64,000 nt of DNA from Gibbula magus (GCA_936450465.1 OW388304.1:38903593-38967592); one strand, 5' to 3'; positions 10,536 to 21,840 are shown, counted from the first letter of the stretch. The notes: a model not told the origin generated them from the letters alone. Translations and numbers: made by a program.

Positions 10536-13500
10536 ATGGACAACCCAGGCGGAGGGGAGGAAAAGTTCTCCAACCATCCATGTCACAGACTCAGTGTCCC
10601 TGCAGCCAAACGCTTCTGGTGTAGACACTGCTTCGAGATGTTTGATGACCCCATCTCCCGCTGGCGACACAGCAAGGCCTGCAAAAACACCGGTCTGAGT
10701 AACATGACCCGGCGCAAAGAGCAGGAGGCTACTGCACTGGAAGCTTTCTGTGAGTCAACGCTACAGACCAGGTCTGCTGATGACAGCAAACAGGTCATTC
10801 TGCCCAATCTAAATCCAAGATCCACAAACAAATCGTATATCGGGCCCAAGGATACAAATGCTGTCGACCTCAGTTGCTTCATCTGCAAGAAGCAGTTCAC
10901 GACCATGGAAGAGATGAAAGACCACGTGAGGGTTCCGTGCAACAAGGCGATGACTATGCCAGATGATATGTTTCCGTTTCCAACAAGGCGATCCGTTCCT
11001 AAACCTTCAACCTCAGAGATCATCTACCATGACGAGAGCCACGCAGGCGCATCAGGAGATGTTTACGAGTTTGAAGCAGATGGATCTCTTACCAAAAGAA
11101 GGACCCCATCGCCACTCGACCCTTCAAATCTTTCCAGTGAAACCATGGCAGCTGTTGAAGCTCTCAACATGATGGCCCGATCAGACAAAGTCAACCTCTC
11201 ACAATTCCTTAACCAGCTCTCAGAGGGAGGGTTTGTCATAGAGCAAGCTGCAGGATCTTCAACTGCAAATGATGATCAGGATCGGGAAATTGTGTTCACT
11301 GTCCAGGGAGACGTGGGGGAGTCAAGAGGCTTGCTTCAACAGGGAGGAGACATCACTGTAGAAGTAGCAGAGGATCTCATCCGCATGGCACAAAGAGTCC
11401 GAGTGGAGGCTGTGGAGAGGGTGGTTGAGGAGCAGGTCCAGGAGGAGGTTGTCCAGGAGGACCTCGAACAGGCCGGGGTCCAGTACATCCAGGCTGACCA
11501 GGCCGCAGCCTTCATGCAGGGAACACATGTAGTCCAAGACCAAGCTCAGTTTGTGGAGCAGCCGCAGTATATTGAACAGCAGCAGTACATAGATCAAACT
11601 CAGGCAGAGTCCCAGGTCATTCAAGTGGAATCAGTTCATCAGGAGACGGAGTATGTTCAAGAGCAAGAGGGTGAGCCTACCTATACTATAGTCAATGTAC
11701 AAACTGGGAAAGAAGTATCAGAGAATATCGTAACCGAGGGCCAGCTGTCTTCTATTCAGCTCGATCGGATGAGAGAAAATGCTCAAGTTTATGTAGTGCC
11801 TGTAAATGAAAATGTAGCAGAAGCAGAGAATCTTCCCAGCATTCCTGATGGTAAAAGAAAGCTAGAAGATATTACTGAGGGAGAAGGGCAGGTGCAAATC
11901 AAGGTAGAAAATGGGTCTCAGGTGAAAAAATTGTGTACCGAGGTGGTGACGGAAGCCGTTATTTCCGATTTTGTAGTCAAAGAAGAGGTTTTCGAGGCAA
12001 AAAAAAAACTTCAATTTTTCAATGAAGGTTTGATTGTGCAGGAAAAATGCAATAAAAATCCAGAAAATTCAGAAAAAAAGTTAGAAAATAAGATAGAGCC
12101 ATGCGATGACGTGAAAAATCCACTCGAAAAGGTTGAAATCACAAATGAACCCGCACCTGAAAAGAAGACTGACAATGTTGAATCTAGGATTTTTTTAGAT
12201 GAAGTTGATGGCTGCTTTAAGCCTATGACTGTTGAAATGATAAAAACTGAAGAGAATATTGTTGACATGAGTATTTTAATGACAGTTGAAAATACCAGTC
12301 CAGAGCCGAAAATGACCGTAGTGAAACCTAAGCCGTGTCGTGTCAAACACTCACCTCCGTCACCCAAGAAGTTAAGATCATCATCAAGGAAGCTTGTTCT
12401 TACTCCAAAGAAGAAAAGAATGTTAGAAGAAAAGGAAAAGCAGAATAAAAAGAGAATCGACAAAGAACCGATTTTCAAGAAGGGGAAACCCAAGATAATA
12501 GAGATCAAGGCTGAGCCTGAAGAAGAACCTATTGTAAAAATAGAACCAATAGTTAAAGAAGAGCCCAAAGAAGTTCCGAAACCAGCACCAAAGCCTGAGA
12601 AGATTCAGCCTGTGAAGCAACTGAAGTGTCGTGCCTGTGAGAGAGTGTTCAATTCTTTAAAATCTTTGCAAAAACACAAATCTGTCCCATGCGTCGTCAA
12701 GATTACCCGAAATCTGTGCCAAAAGATTTTGAGACCGAAACGTGCCTTGCCCAAACCGCCTGTGAAGAAAGTTGTGAAGAGGAAGGTAAGCAAACCAGAC
12801 AAGGACTTGAAGAAACCAAAGCTTTTACCAGTCGGTTTCCGAATTCAAGCTCAGTGGACTCCATGTAAAAGGGAAAGAAAACCATCGAAAGGGAGGGGAA
12901 GACCAAGGAAAAATTGTGTTCATTATGAACGAAAGAAAAGGATTATTTTGCCAGATAAGTCAATCGAAATTTCATCACTCAGTGACAAAGAGCAATTCTT
13001 CTTTGAACTGGGTCTGGTGTGTTCAGAATATGTCGGCAAAGAATTAAGACGCCCTATTCCAGAGCTGCAAGAGAAGGTCATGACCTCTTTGACAGTCAGC
13101 GTGAACCATGATGTGTCAGAAAGTGCGCCTACCAGCGATATCTCACCTCCGTTATTAGAGAAGATAGAGCCTGCTGAAGAGAACACACTGATGCCTGATG
13201 AACCGCCGAACTTGCTTGAAGATGATTTTGGTCCTCCTCTACTACAACCAGCCGTCGAGGAATTCAAAGAGGTGAAAAGTTCTGAAAATGATGATGGACC
13301 AGCACCTGAAACTGACAGACATTTTTTGGACTCATTTTCAGAAGATTCTTCAGAAAAGAACTCAAATCCTTCAAAGGTGGTTGAAAGAGATATTAAGCCT
13401 GGTGGTGCATCAGTCTCGTCCGAAGTTGTTCCAATACCCAAGGAAGTCACAAAGAAAGAGGACGGCTCAAAAGGAGCTGATCTTCTTCAACAACTCAAGT

Positions 13501-14924
13501 CAACTTTAAAGAATGTTTGCTCTCCGCAGAAATCAAAAGCAGATCCAAAACGTTTGGAAATGTCTGATGTTCCCACTATGTCTTTACAGTCAAAGAGAAA
13601 TCTATTTGAAACTCTCCAGACTATATGTGCTACGAAGACAGAATCTACGGTTACGTATGCAAATTCGCCAAATGTAAGTGTCAGTGCTCTCTGTAACAGT
13701 GCCGCAAATCTGCGAGAAAAACTCTCTCCTTTGAAATCTGTGTGCTCCCCTAAGAAATGTTCAAGTGCTCATTCAAGCCCAAAGCGAGGACCAAATATCC
13801 TTCGAAGATGTGCTTCAGAGTCAACATCAACAGACCAGACAGACAGTATTCTAGACATCGTGGCCAAAAGTATGGGAATTTCAGTAGAATCGGCTAAATT
13901 AGAATCGTCGCCTGTGAAACGTACCTCTCCTAGAATCTGTGAAAAAATTGACAAACCTGCTGAAAACAATGTTTTAGGCTGTAAAAAGAACTTGTTTGAA
14001 AATTGTGAAACTATCTTGAAAAATAACATATCAAAACCAGTATCGGCAGAAGTGGTAGCTAAAGTGCGGTCAAAAGTGTTAAATAAATCGAAACATTTAG
14101 ACAATGAGAAAGTGAAAAATTGTAAAAATTCAGCCAAGGACATCAAACCAATAGTTTCTCTCAGTTCCTCCCAAAGTGGCCAAATACTTGTCAGTCCGAT
14201 TAAAATCGACAGTCGTGTCAGTCAAATAAAGGGAGGTCACTCTCACCATCGCGGAGTGAAACGGAAACTCTGCGATGCTTCTACTCAGTGTGAAAGGGTT
14301 GCAAACTCTCCAGTCAAAGTTATGCTTGGACAGCTTGAACACAGACTCAAACTTCTCAAATCAGCTTTAAAAACTCAATCAAATCTTCAGGCCGAGTCTG
14401 GATCGAGCGGTACAGTCAAGTTAAAAGAGCAGAAAGACCATCTTCCTGAACTAGTGTCCGTGATCATGAAGAATGGATCTGCAGAAGAACCTGAGGACAA
14501 TTCTGGCAAAAATCTGCCAGATGTTGTTCGAAGTGTAACGGAAAATAGGATTCGTTTAGACAGTCAAGATGCTTTAGTAGATCAGAATATTGGTAAGATC
14601 TCATCTGCAGGAACGTCAGAAGGGTCAGAAAGTTCTTCCGACTTTTCCGACCAGGCTGAAAAAGATTCGTTGAGCTTGAGTCCTGAGAAGGTCAAAGTTC
14701 AATATATCAACCAGCTTGAACCAAACGGTTCGAACGGCATCACTTACTTCCTTATTCAACAAGAGGGAATGGAGGACTATTTGACAACCTGTGACCTTGA
14801 CATTGATTCAGGGGAGACAATCCATGCAGTGACAGTAGAGGAGGAAGAAGTTAACACTTTCAATAGCAAGCATGTTCCAAGAAAAGTTGACAGAGAGGTT
14901 TTTGTTAACTCTTCTGGCTTTTAG
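10536..14924 (+). CDS. Large C2HC-finger / AT-hook nuclear protein
   Basis: One 4.4-kb coding exon, 1462 residues. The frame stays open for 36 codons upstream, but a TTTTCCAG acceptor ends at 10534 and the ATG at 10536 follows at once, so this ATG is preferred. Three zinc-finger-like motifs are visible: C29-x2-C32-x12-H45-x3-C49, C114-x2-C117-x12-H130-x4-C135 and C698-x2-C701-x12-H714-x4-C719. All have Cys as the last ligand instead of His. GRGRPRK at 786-792 is a canonical minor-groove AT-hook inside a Lys/Arg-rich segment. A Glu/Gln/Val-rich stretch covers roughly residues 280-410, and acidic, Ser-rich disordered sequence fills most of the rest. The protein is probably nuclear and binds DNA or chromatin (inference). 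I do not recognise a named orthologue. Confidence 0.88.
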   Translation: MDNPGGGEEKFSNHPCHRLSVPAAKRFWCRHCFEMFDDPISRWRHSKACKNTGLSNMTRRKEQEATALEAFCESTLQTRSADDSKQVILPNLNPRSTNKSYIGPKDTNAVDLSCFICKKQFTTMEEMKDHVRVPCNKAMTMPDDMFPFPTRRSVPKPSTSEIIYHDESHAGASGDVYEFEADGSLTKRRTPSPLDPSNLSSETMAAVEALNMMARSDKVNLSQFLNQLSEGGFVIEQAAGSSTANDDQDREIVFTVQGDVGESRGLLQQGGDITVEVAEDLIRMAQRVRVEAVERVVEEQVQEEVVQEDLEQAGVQYIQADQAAAFMQGTHVVQDQAQFVEQPQYIEQQQYIDQTQAESQVIQVESVHQETEYVQEQEGEPTYTIVNVQTGKEVSENIVTEGQLSSIQLDRMRENAQVYVVPVNENVAEAENLPSIPDGKRKLEDITEGEGQVQIKVENGSQVKKLCTEVVTEAVISDFVVKEEVFEAKKKLQFFNEGLIVQEKCNKNPENSEKKLENKIEPCDDVKNPLEKVEITNEPAPEKKTDNVESRIFLDEVDGCFKPMTVEMIKTEENIVDMSILMTVENTSPEPKMTVVKPKPCRVKHSPPSPKKLRSSSRKLVLTPKKKRMLEEKEKQNKKRIDKEPIFKKGKPKIIEIKAEPEEEPIVKIEPIVKEEPKEVPKPAPKPEKIQPVKQLKCRACERVFNSLKSLQKHKSVPCVVKITRNLCQKILRPKRALPKPPVKKVVKRKVSKPDKDLKKPKLLPVGFRIQAQWTPCKRERKPSKGRGRPRKNCVHYERKKRIILPDKSIEISSLSDKEQFFFELGLVCSEYVGKELRRPIPELQEKVMTSLTVSVNHDVSESAPTSDISPPLLEKIEPAEENTLMPDEPPNLLEDDFGPPLLQPAVEEFKEVKSSENDDGPAPETDRHFLDSFSEDSSEKNSNPSKVVERDIKPGGASVSSEVVPIPKEVTKKEDGSKGADLLQQLKSTLKNVCSPQKSKADPKRLEMSDVPTMSLQSKRNLFETLQTICATKTESTVTYANSPNVSVSALCNSAANLREKLSPLKSVCSPKKCSSAHSSPKRGPNILRRCASESTSTDQTDSILDIVAKSMGISVESAKLESSPVKRTSPRICEKIDKPAENNVLGCKKNLFENCETILKNNISKPVSAEVVAKVRSKVLNKSKHLDNEKVKNCKNSAKDIKPIVSLSSSQSGQILVSPIKIDSRVSQIKGGHSHHRGVKRKLCDASTQCERVANSPVKVMLGQLEHRLKLLKSALKTQSNLQAESGSSGTVKLKEQKDHLPELVSVIMKNGSAEEPEDNSGKNLPDVVRSVTENRIRLDSQDALVDQNIGKISSAGTSEGSESSSDFSDQAEKDSLSLSPEKVKVQYINQLEPNGSNGITYFLIQQEGMEDYLTTCDLDIDSGETIHAVTVEEEEVNTFNSKHVPRKVDREVFVNSSGF

Positions 14925-16870
14925 TCTTGTTATAAAGTACCCAGAATTAGTTCTATATTTTGAACGTTCAGATGGATAGATTGAATTTGGCTATGCTTGA
15001 TTGGGGATCTGACGCACTACCCGGCGTACGCTGCTAGAAATGGTGTAACCAGCTAACGCTTGATTGGGATCGGGAATATGCTTTCGGCATACTCTGAATG
15101 AGCCGTTTTGAAATGACCGGCAAAGACAGTGTATAATGGCTGACAAATGTAATCCTTGCGACATTCAATAACTATTATCATTTTGATTTTAACAATTGGA
15201 TAGTTAACAGATTTATTTAAAATAATACGTATTCTTTAAAACAATGCATTACCCAATAATAGAATATTAATCCAGGTTTCGAAATAATATTTCAAAAATA
15301 CTCTTATCACACATTCATGCCATGTTTGATCAATTTTTTAAGCTAGTGATGCAGACGTCTTCTTTCTGTACTCCAAGACATTTGTTTAAACTTGAAGTGG
15401 TCAAGGAAAAGCACACACCAGTCACATGGTCGGTGTAGACACAGCTTAATCAAGCATAGCCTTTCAAACCATTTGATCAGAAATCAAAATGGATAAAGCT
15501 TTCACATTGAAGCTTTATTTTCATGTTTATTAACATCTACAGTGAAAAGAAACAAAACTGTTACTTTGTTAATCTAAATTACAAACTTAAATGAAAAGAT
15601 TTGGAAGTTTCCAACCCAGATCGAAACTCCCCAGATATAGTTAGGCCTTAATTCATCTCCTTGTTAAAGAGTCTTATTAATGAAATTTGTTGTTATTTAT
15701 TGTTAAGAAAAAAGATTGACTTTTTCTGAGCACTTTACCAAGATCAAAAGCCTCTTTGTGTACTTTCATATTGGTGTACAGAATCGTGACTGGTGATTAA
15801 TCCACTTTGATAACATGTCTCATAAAATGAAATACATGTACTAATTTATTAGTAATTTAGTACTTAGTGAATTAACTGCAAAAGCATGTGAGCTTTGGTG
15901 TGTACTTATATCTGCTTAACATTGATGTTGATTATTAATATGAATAATGATCATATTAACAAAAGGTGCTCAATAATGTCGGTGTTCAGATGAGAAGAAT
16001 TTAGAATGTTCAACGTCCATGGCTCTATACTTATATTTGTTTGCATTTGTTCTGTATCAAAAATTGCCATTAATTTTCATATATTGTACTAGATATGCAT
16101 GTTGATTTTCATATTGTATATATGGTACAGAACAATTATCAGGCACTGTGAAAGACAGATTCAGTTTTCTATTTCTTTGTTGATCGTTGACTTTATATTC
16201 ATCCATTTCTATTTTATCAATCATGTTTATTCAAGGTTTCAATTTGATGATGCACACATGCCATCCATTCGCATTTGAATATTTTCTTGAATATCATGTA
16301 TATATATTACAAGGATAAACAAGTAATTATAAGGGATTACAATTATCCACACTTATTTAAAGAATTAATAGGAATATATTTTAAGAGGATTTCTAAAAAG
16401 GTTTTTGTTTATGCCTGGTTAGTGTATACTTTTTGGGTGACACAAGTCGTCATTCCAGTTTGGCAATTGTAAAATAACCAGTGAAATATAAAGAACAAAA
16501 ATTCAAGCTGTTTGTAACTGAGTATTAAAGTGTTGAAATTATGTGAAAAATGTGCTTAAAATCATGTCCATGTTTCATTGACAAGTTTGGAAAAATAATT
16601 ATCTTGACAGTTAAATGTATTTTTTTAAAAATCTGAAACAACATACTATCTTTTAGCTAATATTCATGCATGATATTTGACAAGTGACTTCATGAACATA
16701 TCCACAGAACATATTTTGTGAATGTGTATGGTTAAGTAAGATATTCCTTTATACACTGGATGCTGTGGGCAACAAATATTGCCTATTTTTCAAATGTAGG
16801 AAACAATATTATTAATGATTTATATGGAAAGATAAAAATAATATCAAGAGATAATTGAAAGAAAATTTTA
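14925..16870 (+). other. Zinc-finger gene 3' region
   Basis: AT-rich, without credible coding sequence, probably 3' UTR passing into intergenic DNA. No canonical AATAAA was found close to the stop; ATTAAA near 16528 is a weak candidate. A 14-bp inverted pair (GGCTATGCTTGATT near 14988 and its complement near 15449) could mark a foldback or an element with inverted ends. Confidence 0.4.
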
Positions 16871-16984
16871 TTTTATCACCCAAAACTGTGTTCCGGAGGA
16901 TATCGCTTGTGTGAGATCACGCGATATCTCCAAGGCGATATTGTTTTGGCAGTAGATTTTGCACAATGACCTGTCACCGTCAAC

Positions 16985-17236
16985 TACATGACATCACAAT
17001 GCTTTGACATTTAGTAATGACATCACAATGTTTTGACATTGAGTAATGACATCACAATGCTATGACGTCATAAACATGACATTACCGCATTGCAAGTCAA
17101 ATGGCAGATCTGCTCAGATGTACACTATTTTCATTGAAACGTGATAAGAATGATTTTGGATGATAAATAGAATCTCACCCTCATGTTTTCTGATATATAT
17201 TTGGTATCAGAAGAGACTTGGGTGAGATTCTCTATA
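16985..17236. repeat. Tandem TGACATCA units and palindrome
   Basis: Three units of about 29 bp each contain TGACATCACAATG (first at 16989), followed by a full TGACGTCA at 17063. A separate inverted pair, TAGAATCTCACCC/GGGTGAGATTCT, spans about 17167-17236. It probably belongs to a CRE-bearing mobile repeat. Confidence 0.6.
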
Positions 17237-17469
17237 TGTCTCTGATTTACCAAACAAAATTACCAAAAATATACAAAATTTAACAAGTTTTTACTTAATA
17301 TTAGTAAGCCTATACATACTTATCATTTCAAGCATATTGTTTAAAAAATAATGAGGCAAACATTTTCATGCTTTTGAATTCCTCTTTATTCCACTTATTG
17401 AAGAATCATGTTAATCCACAACTTTCCCCGCAAGTTACAACTCACACCCCTCTCTATAACTGGAAAATT

Positions 17470-17925
17470 TTAAGCCTTGCTCTAGCATAGCAGGGGGTGG
17501 GATAGCGCAGTGGTTAGCACGTTCGGCTTCGGATCAAGAGGTCCGGGGTTCGAATCCCGCCAGGAGAAGGCAACTTTGTCTGCAGTAGAGAACTGTTCTA
17601 CACGCAGTAAGGTTTGGGTGCAATGTTACACTGAATTTCAGCGCAGTATAACCCATGGTTCACTAGTTCCAGCCGATGCTCACAGGTTTCACCGCAATGC
17701 ATAGCCACATGGCGTTGCGGGCTTTCTCCCTGCCATAATACTAGCAGCTGTGATATAAGTGAAATACTCTTGAAAGCGGCGTTAAACACCAACTCACGTC
17801 ACCTAGTATAGCATGAAGTTCAGGTGCAGGACAATGCTATGCTAGCACAGAAAAGTACATGAAAATGCAGCAAGGCTTAAATTAGCCAGTGTTGGAGACT
17901 GGCACATGTTATGATTTGCAAGGGA
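17470..17925 (+). mobile_element. Foldback-A copy split by a SINE
   Basis: Left arm remnant (TAAGCCTTGC, CTAGCATAG) at 17470-17492 and right arm (GCTATGCTAGCACAG, GCAAGGCTTAAATTAGCC) at 17816-17925, with a SINE between them. CTAGCATAG on the left and CTAGTATAGCATG on the right look like a decayed target duplication. Confidence 0.65.
17495..17800 (+). mobile_element. tRNA-Arg-like SINE inserted in foldback-A
   Basis: Near-complete copy with box A (TAGCGCAGTGG), TTCGGATCAAGAGGTCC, box B (GGTTCGAATCC), body and GCGGCGTTAAAC end. Two or three short differences from the copy at 20275. Confidence 0.9.
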
Positions 17926-18049
17926 CGTTGGTTAATCCACTTACCGGTATATTAGACGTCCAGTTTCGCTTTATGATAAAATAAAAATTATGTTTTTAAG
18001 TCAGGAGATTGGTCCAACTGTTGCTAAGAAAGTTTATCATTAGTCTTGA

Positions 18050-18355
18050 GGGCAGGATAGCGCAGTGGTTAGCGAGTTTGGTTCCGGATCAAGAGGTCCT
18101 GGGTTCGAATCCCGCCAGGAGCATGGCAACTTTTTCTGCAGTAGAGAACTGTTCTACATGCAGTAAGGTTTGGGTGCAATGCTACACTGAATTTCAGCAT
18201 AGTATCACCCATGGTTCGCTAGTTCCAGCCGGTGCTCGCAGGTTTCACCACAATGCATAGCCACATGGTGGTGTGGGCTTTCTCCCTGCCATAATACTAG
18301 CAGCCGCTATATAAGTGAAATACTCTTGAAAGCGGTGTTAAACCCCAACTCACCT
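18050..18355 (+). mobile_element. tRNA-Arg-like SINE
   Basis: Near-complete copy: box A, box B (GGTTCGAATCC), body and the AAAGCGGTGTTAAACCCC end with a CTCACCT tail. Confidence 0.9.
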
Positions 18356-18716
18356 CGCCTCGTCTCATAGTAGTTATTTTTTGTTATTATGTGAACCCAA
18401 GTTTTCAATTGGTCGTCATTTCTGGTATTTTGATTGAAGATTTGTAAGGCAACCGGTATTGATCACGTATGAGAACAAAATTTTCTTCATGGTTTGTGCT
18501 AATGACCGCAATATTCCCCAGCCTTACAAAAAAAGAATTTAATCATTTATGAGTCTTTGAAAGGTATCCAAAAAGTATTAAAGAAATTGTTCCAGCGCTA
18601 ATGTGTAAAAGCTATGCATAGTTTCTTTATTTTGTTATAATAACCAGACTTAAAAATTATTAACAAACTGGTTTTAAGATATGATAATAAACTCAACCCA
18701 TTGGTCAACTTCCAAA

Positions 18717-18908
18717 GCAAGGCATAACTCTTGCCAGTCTACATCACTGGCTTATTTAAGCCTTGCAGTATTTCCTTAAGCTTTCCATGCATGGAAATTG
18801 GAGCCCACTATGCATTTCAGGTGCAGTGATATACTATCAAAGCACCGAAAAGCGAGGGAAATACTGCAGGGTTTATGATGGAGACTGACAAGAGTTATGC
18901 CTTGCATT
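18717..18908. mobile_element. Foldback-A element
   Basis: Palindromic element with outer ends CAAGGCATAACTC and GAGTTATGCCTTG and inner arm phrase AAGCCTTGCAGTATTTCC. No coding capacity. Confidence 0.75.
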
Positions 18909-19090
18909 GGGAAGTTTCCCATTGGTACAAATTGATAAGGATCAAACTGTTATGTGGGGGGTTTGGTTGGGGGTGTTTTGAACCCGAGAGCCAAACCTGT
19001 GGTGAATCATTCTATACTCAGGTTGATCGGTGCCAGAAGATATACCATTTTATCATTTCTATGCTTGCCATGAATGGTCAGAATTCTTAC

Positions 19091-19385
19091 GAGGTTTTTC
19101 CATATCAAGTTATTTCAGGAATAATAGGTTAACATCTCATCATGATTCTATGTTTAAATGAGATTGTGCATTACGGAGAGCTTAAGAGGTGTTTCCATTT
19201 CACATTGTATAAGGAATAATAGGATACAGCCTCATTATGTATTTATGTTTAAATGACATTGTGCATTACGAATCCGAAAGCTTATGAGGTGTTTCCATTT
19301 TACATGATATCAGGAATAATAGGATACAGCCTCATTATGAATTTATGATTCTATGTTTAAATAACATTGTGCATCATGAAGAGTA
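19091..19385 (+). repeat. Tandem repeat, about 110 bp x 3
   Basis: Three diverged units share GGAATAATAGG, ATGTTTAAATGA, TTGTGCATTACG and GAGGTGTTTCCATTT. Confidence 0.75.
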
Positions 19386-19748
19386 TATTTGTTATGACAT
19401 TAGCACAGTAGTTTTATTTGACCCTAGTATACAATAATTCCTAACATAGCCGGTCTCATTTTGTTAATAGTCACCTTTGTTTGACATTACGATTATGTAA
19501 TAATTGAGTTGTTGAATGTTTATTCAAATAAATGTATCTGATTTAGTAATAAACAAATGAGAAACTGATTTCTCCTTGTCATTCATAGTCTTTGTTTCTG
19601 TATTTAACAGTTTTACATGCAGCATCATTTTTCTTGAGAAAATGATAAATGTCATTAATGAAGTTTTGTGATGAAGGATCAAACATCAATTTAAGAACTA
19701 TGCTTGAAACAGTAACATATGAAAGATCTTTTCATCTTGACAATTGTC

Positions 19749-20125
19749 CAGGGTTCGTACAAGCCTGGAAAAAGCCTGGAATTAGGGCACTTGGCCTTAA
19801 AAAGCCTTAAAAAGTTAACTTAGCCTTAAAAAGCCTGAAAAATGACTAAAAAGCCTTAAATTTAGTACTGTCTCATGGATTTTTTAAAATTTTATGTATG
19901 TGTGTCTGATGCAAAACAAGTTTTGAGTAACTTCTGTATATTCAGAAATCATCATGAATTTCCGTCGTTTCAGAATATACCGGTATACACGGTCTATTGC
20001 GCATTCTCAGTTACTTCGTGTGGCTTCGCTTCCTATGTTTATTAGCCTTAATTTTGTCAAGAAAAGCCTTAAAAAAGCCTTTAAAAAGCCTTAAATATGG
20101 ATCTTGAAATTCTGTATGAACCCTG
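19749..20125. mobile_element. CAGGGTTCGTAC-ended hAT-like MITE
   Basis: Ends are CAGGGTTCGTACA and TGTATGAACCCTG. The interior is dominated by AAAAAGCCTTA subrepeats at both sides. TTGTC occurs at both flanks, but an exact 8-bp duplication is not clear. Non-coding. Confidence 0.7.
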
Positions 20126-20155
20126 TTGTCTATATTATTTAACTGAGGATGTAAT

Positions 20156-21065
20156 CATCCTGTCTCCGGGTATAACGTACGCTAATGCAACTTTCATACC
20201 TTTGGTGCAGAGGTAGCTTATACCTTCACGAGGTGACGTATGTTCCAGCCAATCATAGAGAGCTTTTCAAAATGGGGGGCGGGATAGCGCAGTGGTCAGC
20301 GCGATCGGCTTCGGATCAAGAGGTCCGTGGTTCGAATCCCGCCAGGGGCACGGCAACTTTGTCTGTAGTAGAGAACTGTTCTACACGCAGTAAGGTTTGG
20401 GTGCAATGCTACACTGAATTTCAGTGCAGTACCACCCATGGTTCGCTAGTTCCAGCCGATCCTCGCAGGTTTCACCGCAATGCATAGCCACATGGCGTTG
20501 CGGGCTTTCTCCCTGCCATAATACTAGCAGCCGCGATATAAGTGAAGTACTGTTGAAAGCGGCGTTAAACTCCAACTCACCTCACCTCACCTCACCTCAC
20601 ATGGCATTGCGGGCTTTCTCCCTGCCATAATACTAGCAGCCGCGATAAAAGTGAAATACTCTTGAAAGCGGCGTTAAACCCCAACTCACCTCACCTCCCC
20701 TCACCTTTTCAAAATGCAGTTGGCTTTTGCACTTCCGCAAAATGGCGACTTCCTGAGTTAAGTGAAATGAATTCGAAGAGTTTTTCCTCTCAAATTGTCT
20801 CAAACGCAGACCATTGAATGGGACATGCAGTTCATCGAGGAAGGTTGGGTAAACGTTTGACTCGGTTTTGAGAGATTGTTATGATTTCCGCAGTGACAAA
20901 CCACAAAGAAGGCAGGCGGAAGTCGACTAACCTTTCAAGTGATGTCATTGGTTGTCTATATTTAGTTTGTTCCTCGATCATACGTCACCTCGCAAGGGAA
21001 TAAGCTATCTTTGTACCCAGGGTATGAAAGTTACATTAGCGTACGTTATACCCGGAGACAGGATG
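20156..21065. mobile_element. Mutator-like MITE with about 85-bp TIRs
   Basis: The first 45 bp (from CATCCTGTCTCCGGGTATAA) are repeated inverted at the right end with a single mismatch, and weaker pairing continues to about 85 bp. Both flanks carry the 10-bp direct duplication AGGATGTAAT (20146-20155 and 21066-21075). Long TIRs with 9-10-bp TSDs fit Mutator-like elements. The interior has no transposase and holds a later SINE insertion. Confidence 0.85.
20275..20704 (+). mobile_element. SINE with duplicated 3' end, nested in the MULE MITE
   Basis: Complete copy flanked by the exact 12-bp duplication CTTTTCAAAATG (20263-20274 and 20705-20716). The 3' segment from ATGGCGTTGCGGGC to GCGGCGTTAAAC is present twice (about 20488-20580 and 20600-20690), joined by CTCAC repeats. 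The TSD brackets both copies. Confidence 0.93.
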
Positions 21066-21186
21066 AGGATGTAATGTGCATTTCAAGAATGTGTCAATTA
21101 CATTGCTGGACTAACATGAGGACAGTCTGCAACAACAATGAAGAAGGAGTAACAAAGTACAAAACAAAATATAAATTTTCATACAT

Positions 21187-21373
21187 AAGGCATAACTTGT
21201 GCCAGTCTCCATCACTGGCTAATTTAAGCCTTGCAGTATTTCTTTCACTTTTCTATGCTAGCAAATCGGAGTCTGTTATGCATTTCCGGTGCAGCACTTC
21301 ACTATGTTAGCATAGAAAAGTGAAGGAAATGCTGCACAGCTTAAATTAGCCAGCCATGGAGGGAGCGAGTTAT
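21187..21373. mobile_element. Foldback-A element
   Basis: Well preserved arms: GGCATAACTTGTGCCAGTC, TTTAAGCCTTGCAGTATTTC and the complementary right arm with GCTTAAATTAGCCAG. It is followed directly by a 5'-truncated SINE. Confidence 0.8.
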
Positions 21374-21380
21374 TCTATGG

Positions 21381-21599
21381 ACTGTCCTACACGCGATAAG
21401 GTTTGGGTGCAATGCTACACTGAATTTCAGCGTAGTACCACCCATGGTTCGCTAGTGCCAGCCGATGCTCGCAGGTTTCACTGCAATGCATAGCCACATG
21501 GCATTGCAGGCTTTCTCCCTGCCATAAAACTAGCAGCCGCGATATAAGTGAAATAATCTGGAAAGCGGCGTTAAACCCCAACTCACCTCACCTCACCTT
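21381..21599 (+). mobile_element. 5'-truncated SINE
   Basis: Starts inside the body (CTACACGCGATAAGGTTTGG) and runs to GCGGCGTTAAACCCC plus the CTCACCT tail. The tRNA-like head is missing. Confidence 0.85.
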
Positions 21600-21604
21600 A
21601 TTCT

Positions 21605-21840
21605 ATGCAGAGAAAAGGTTATGGCACGCTTTCAAGTGTAATAATTTCCCGCTTACCGGTACCCATTCTTTTCCATTTCAATCTTATTAAAATAGCCAGA
21701 AAGCAGCCAGATTCTCTTATGACGGCCAACTACAATACAGTCGCAAACGGTTGTTTCATGACATCACAGATGATTAATATGAGAACTTGAGAGTAACAAC
21801 TGTTGCCAGGCAAATGTGATCACGTATGCTCTTACCGAAT
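21605..21840 (+). repeat. CRE-bearing repeat, second copy
   Basis: Matches 6470-6720 in order: GGCACNCTTTC, AGTGTAATAATTTC, TTACC, CATGACATCACAGA and TTGCCAGGCAAATGTGAT. The CRE cores are mutated to TGACATCA here. Confidence 0.6.

Noticed and set aside
11322..14342. Several minus-strand frames of 65-185 codons
   Set aside because: Shadows of the long plus-strand zinc-finger coding exon, with no start context or splice support.
17510..17576. Apparent tRNA gene with box A and box B
   Set aside because: The anticodon stem pairs poorly and the same head is followed by an identical SINE body in every copy, so it is a SINE head. The same holds at 8741, 18050, 20275, 46700 and 50091.
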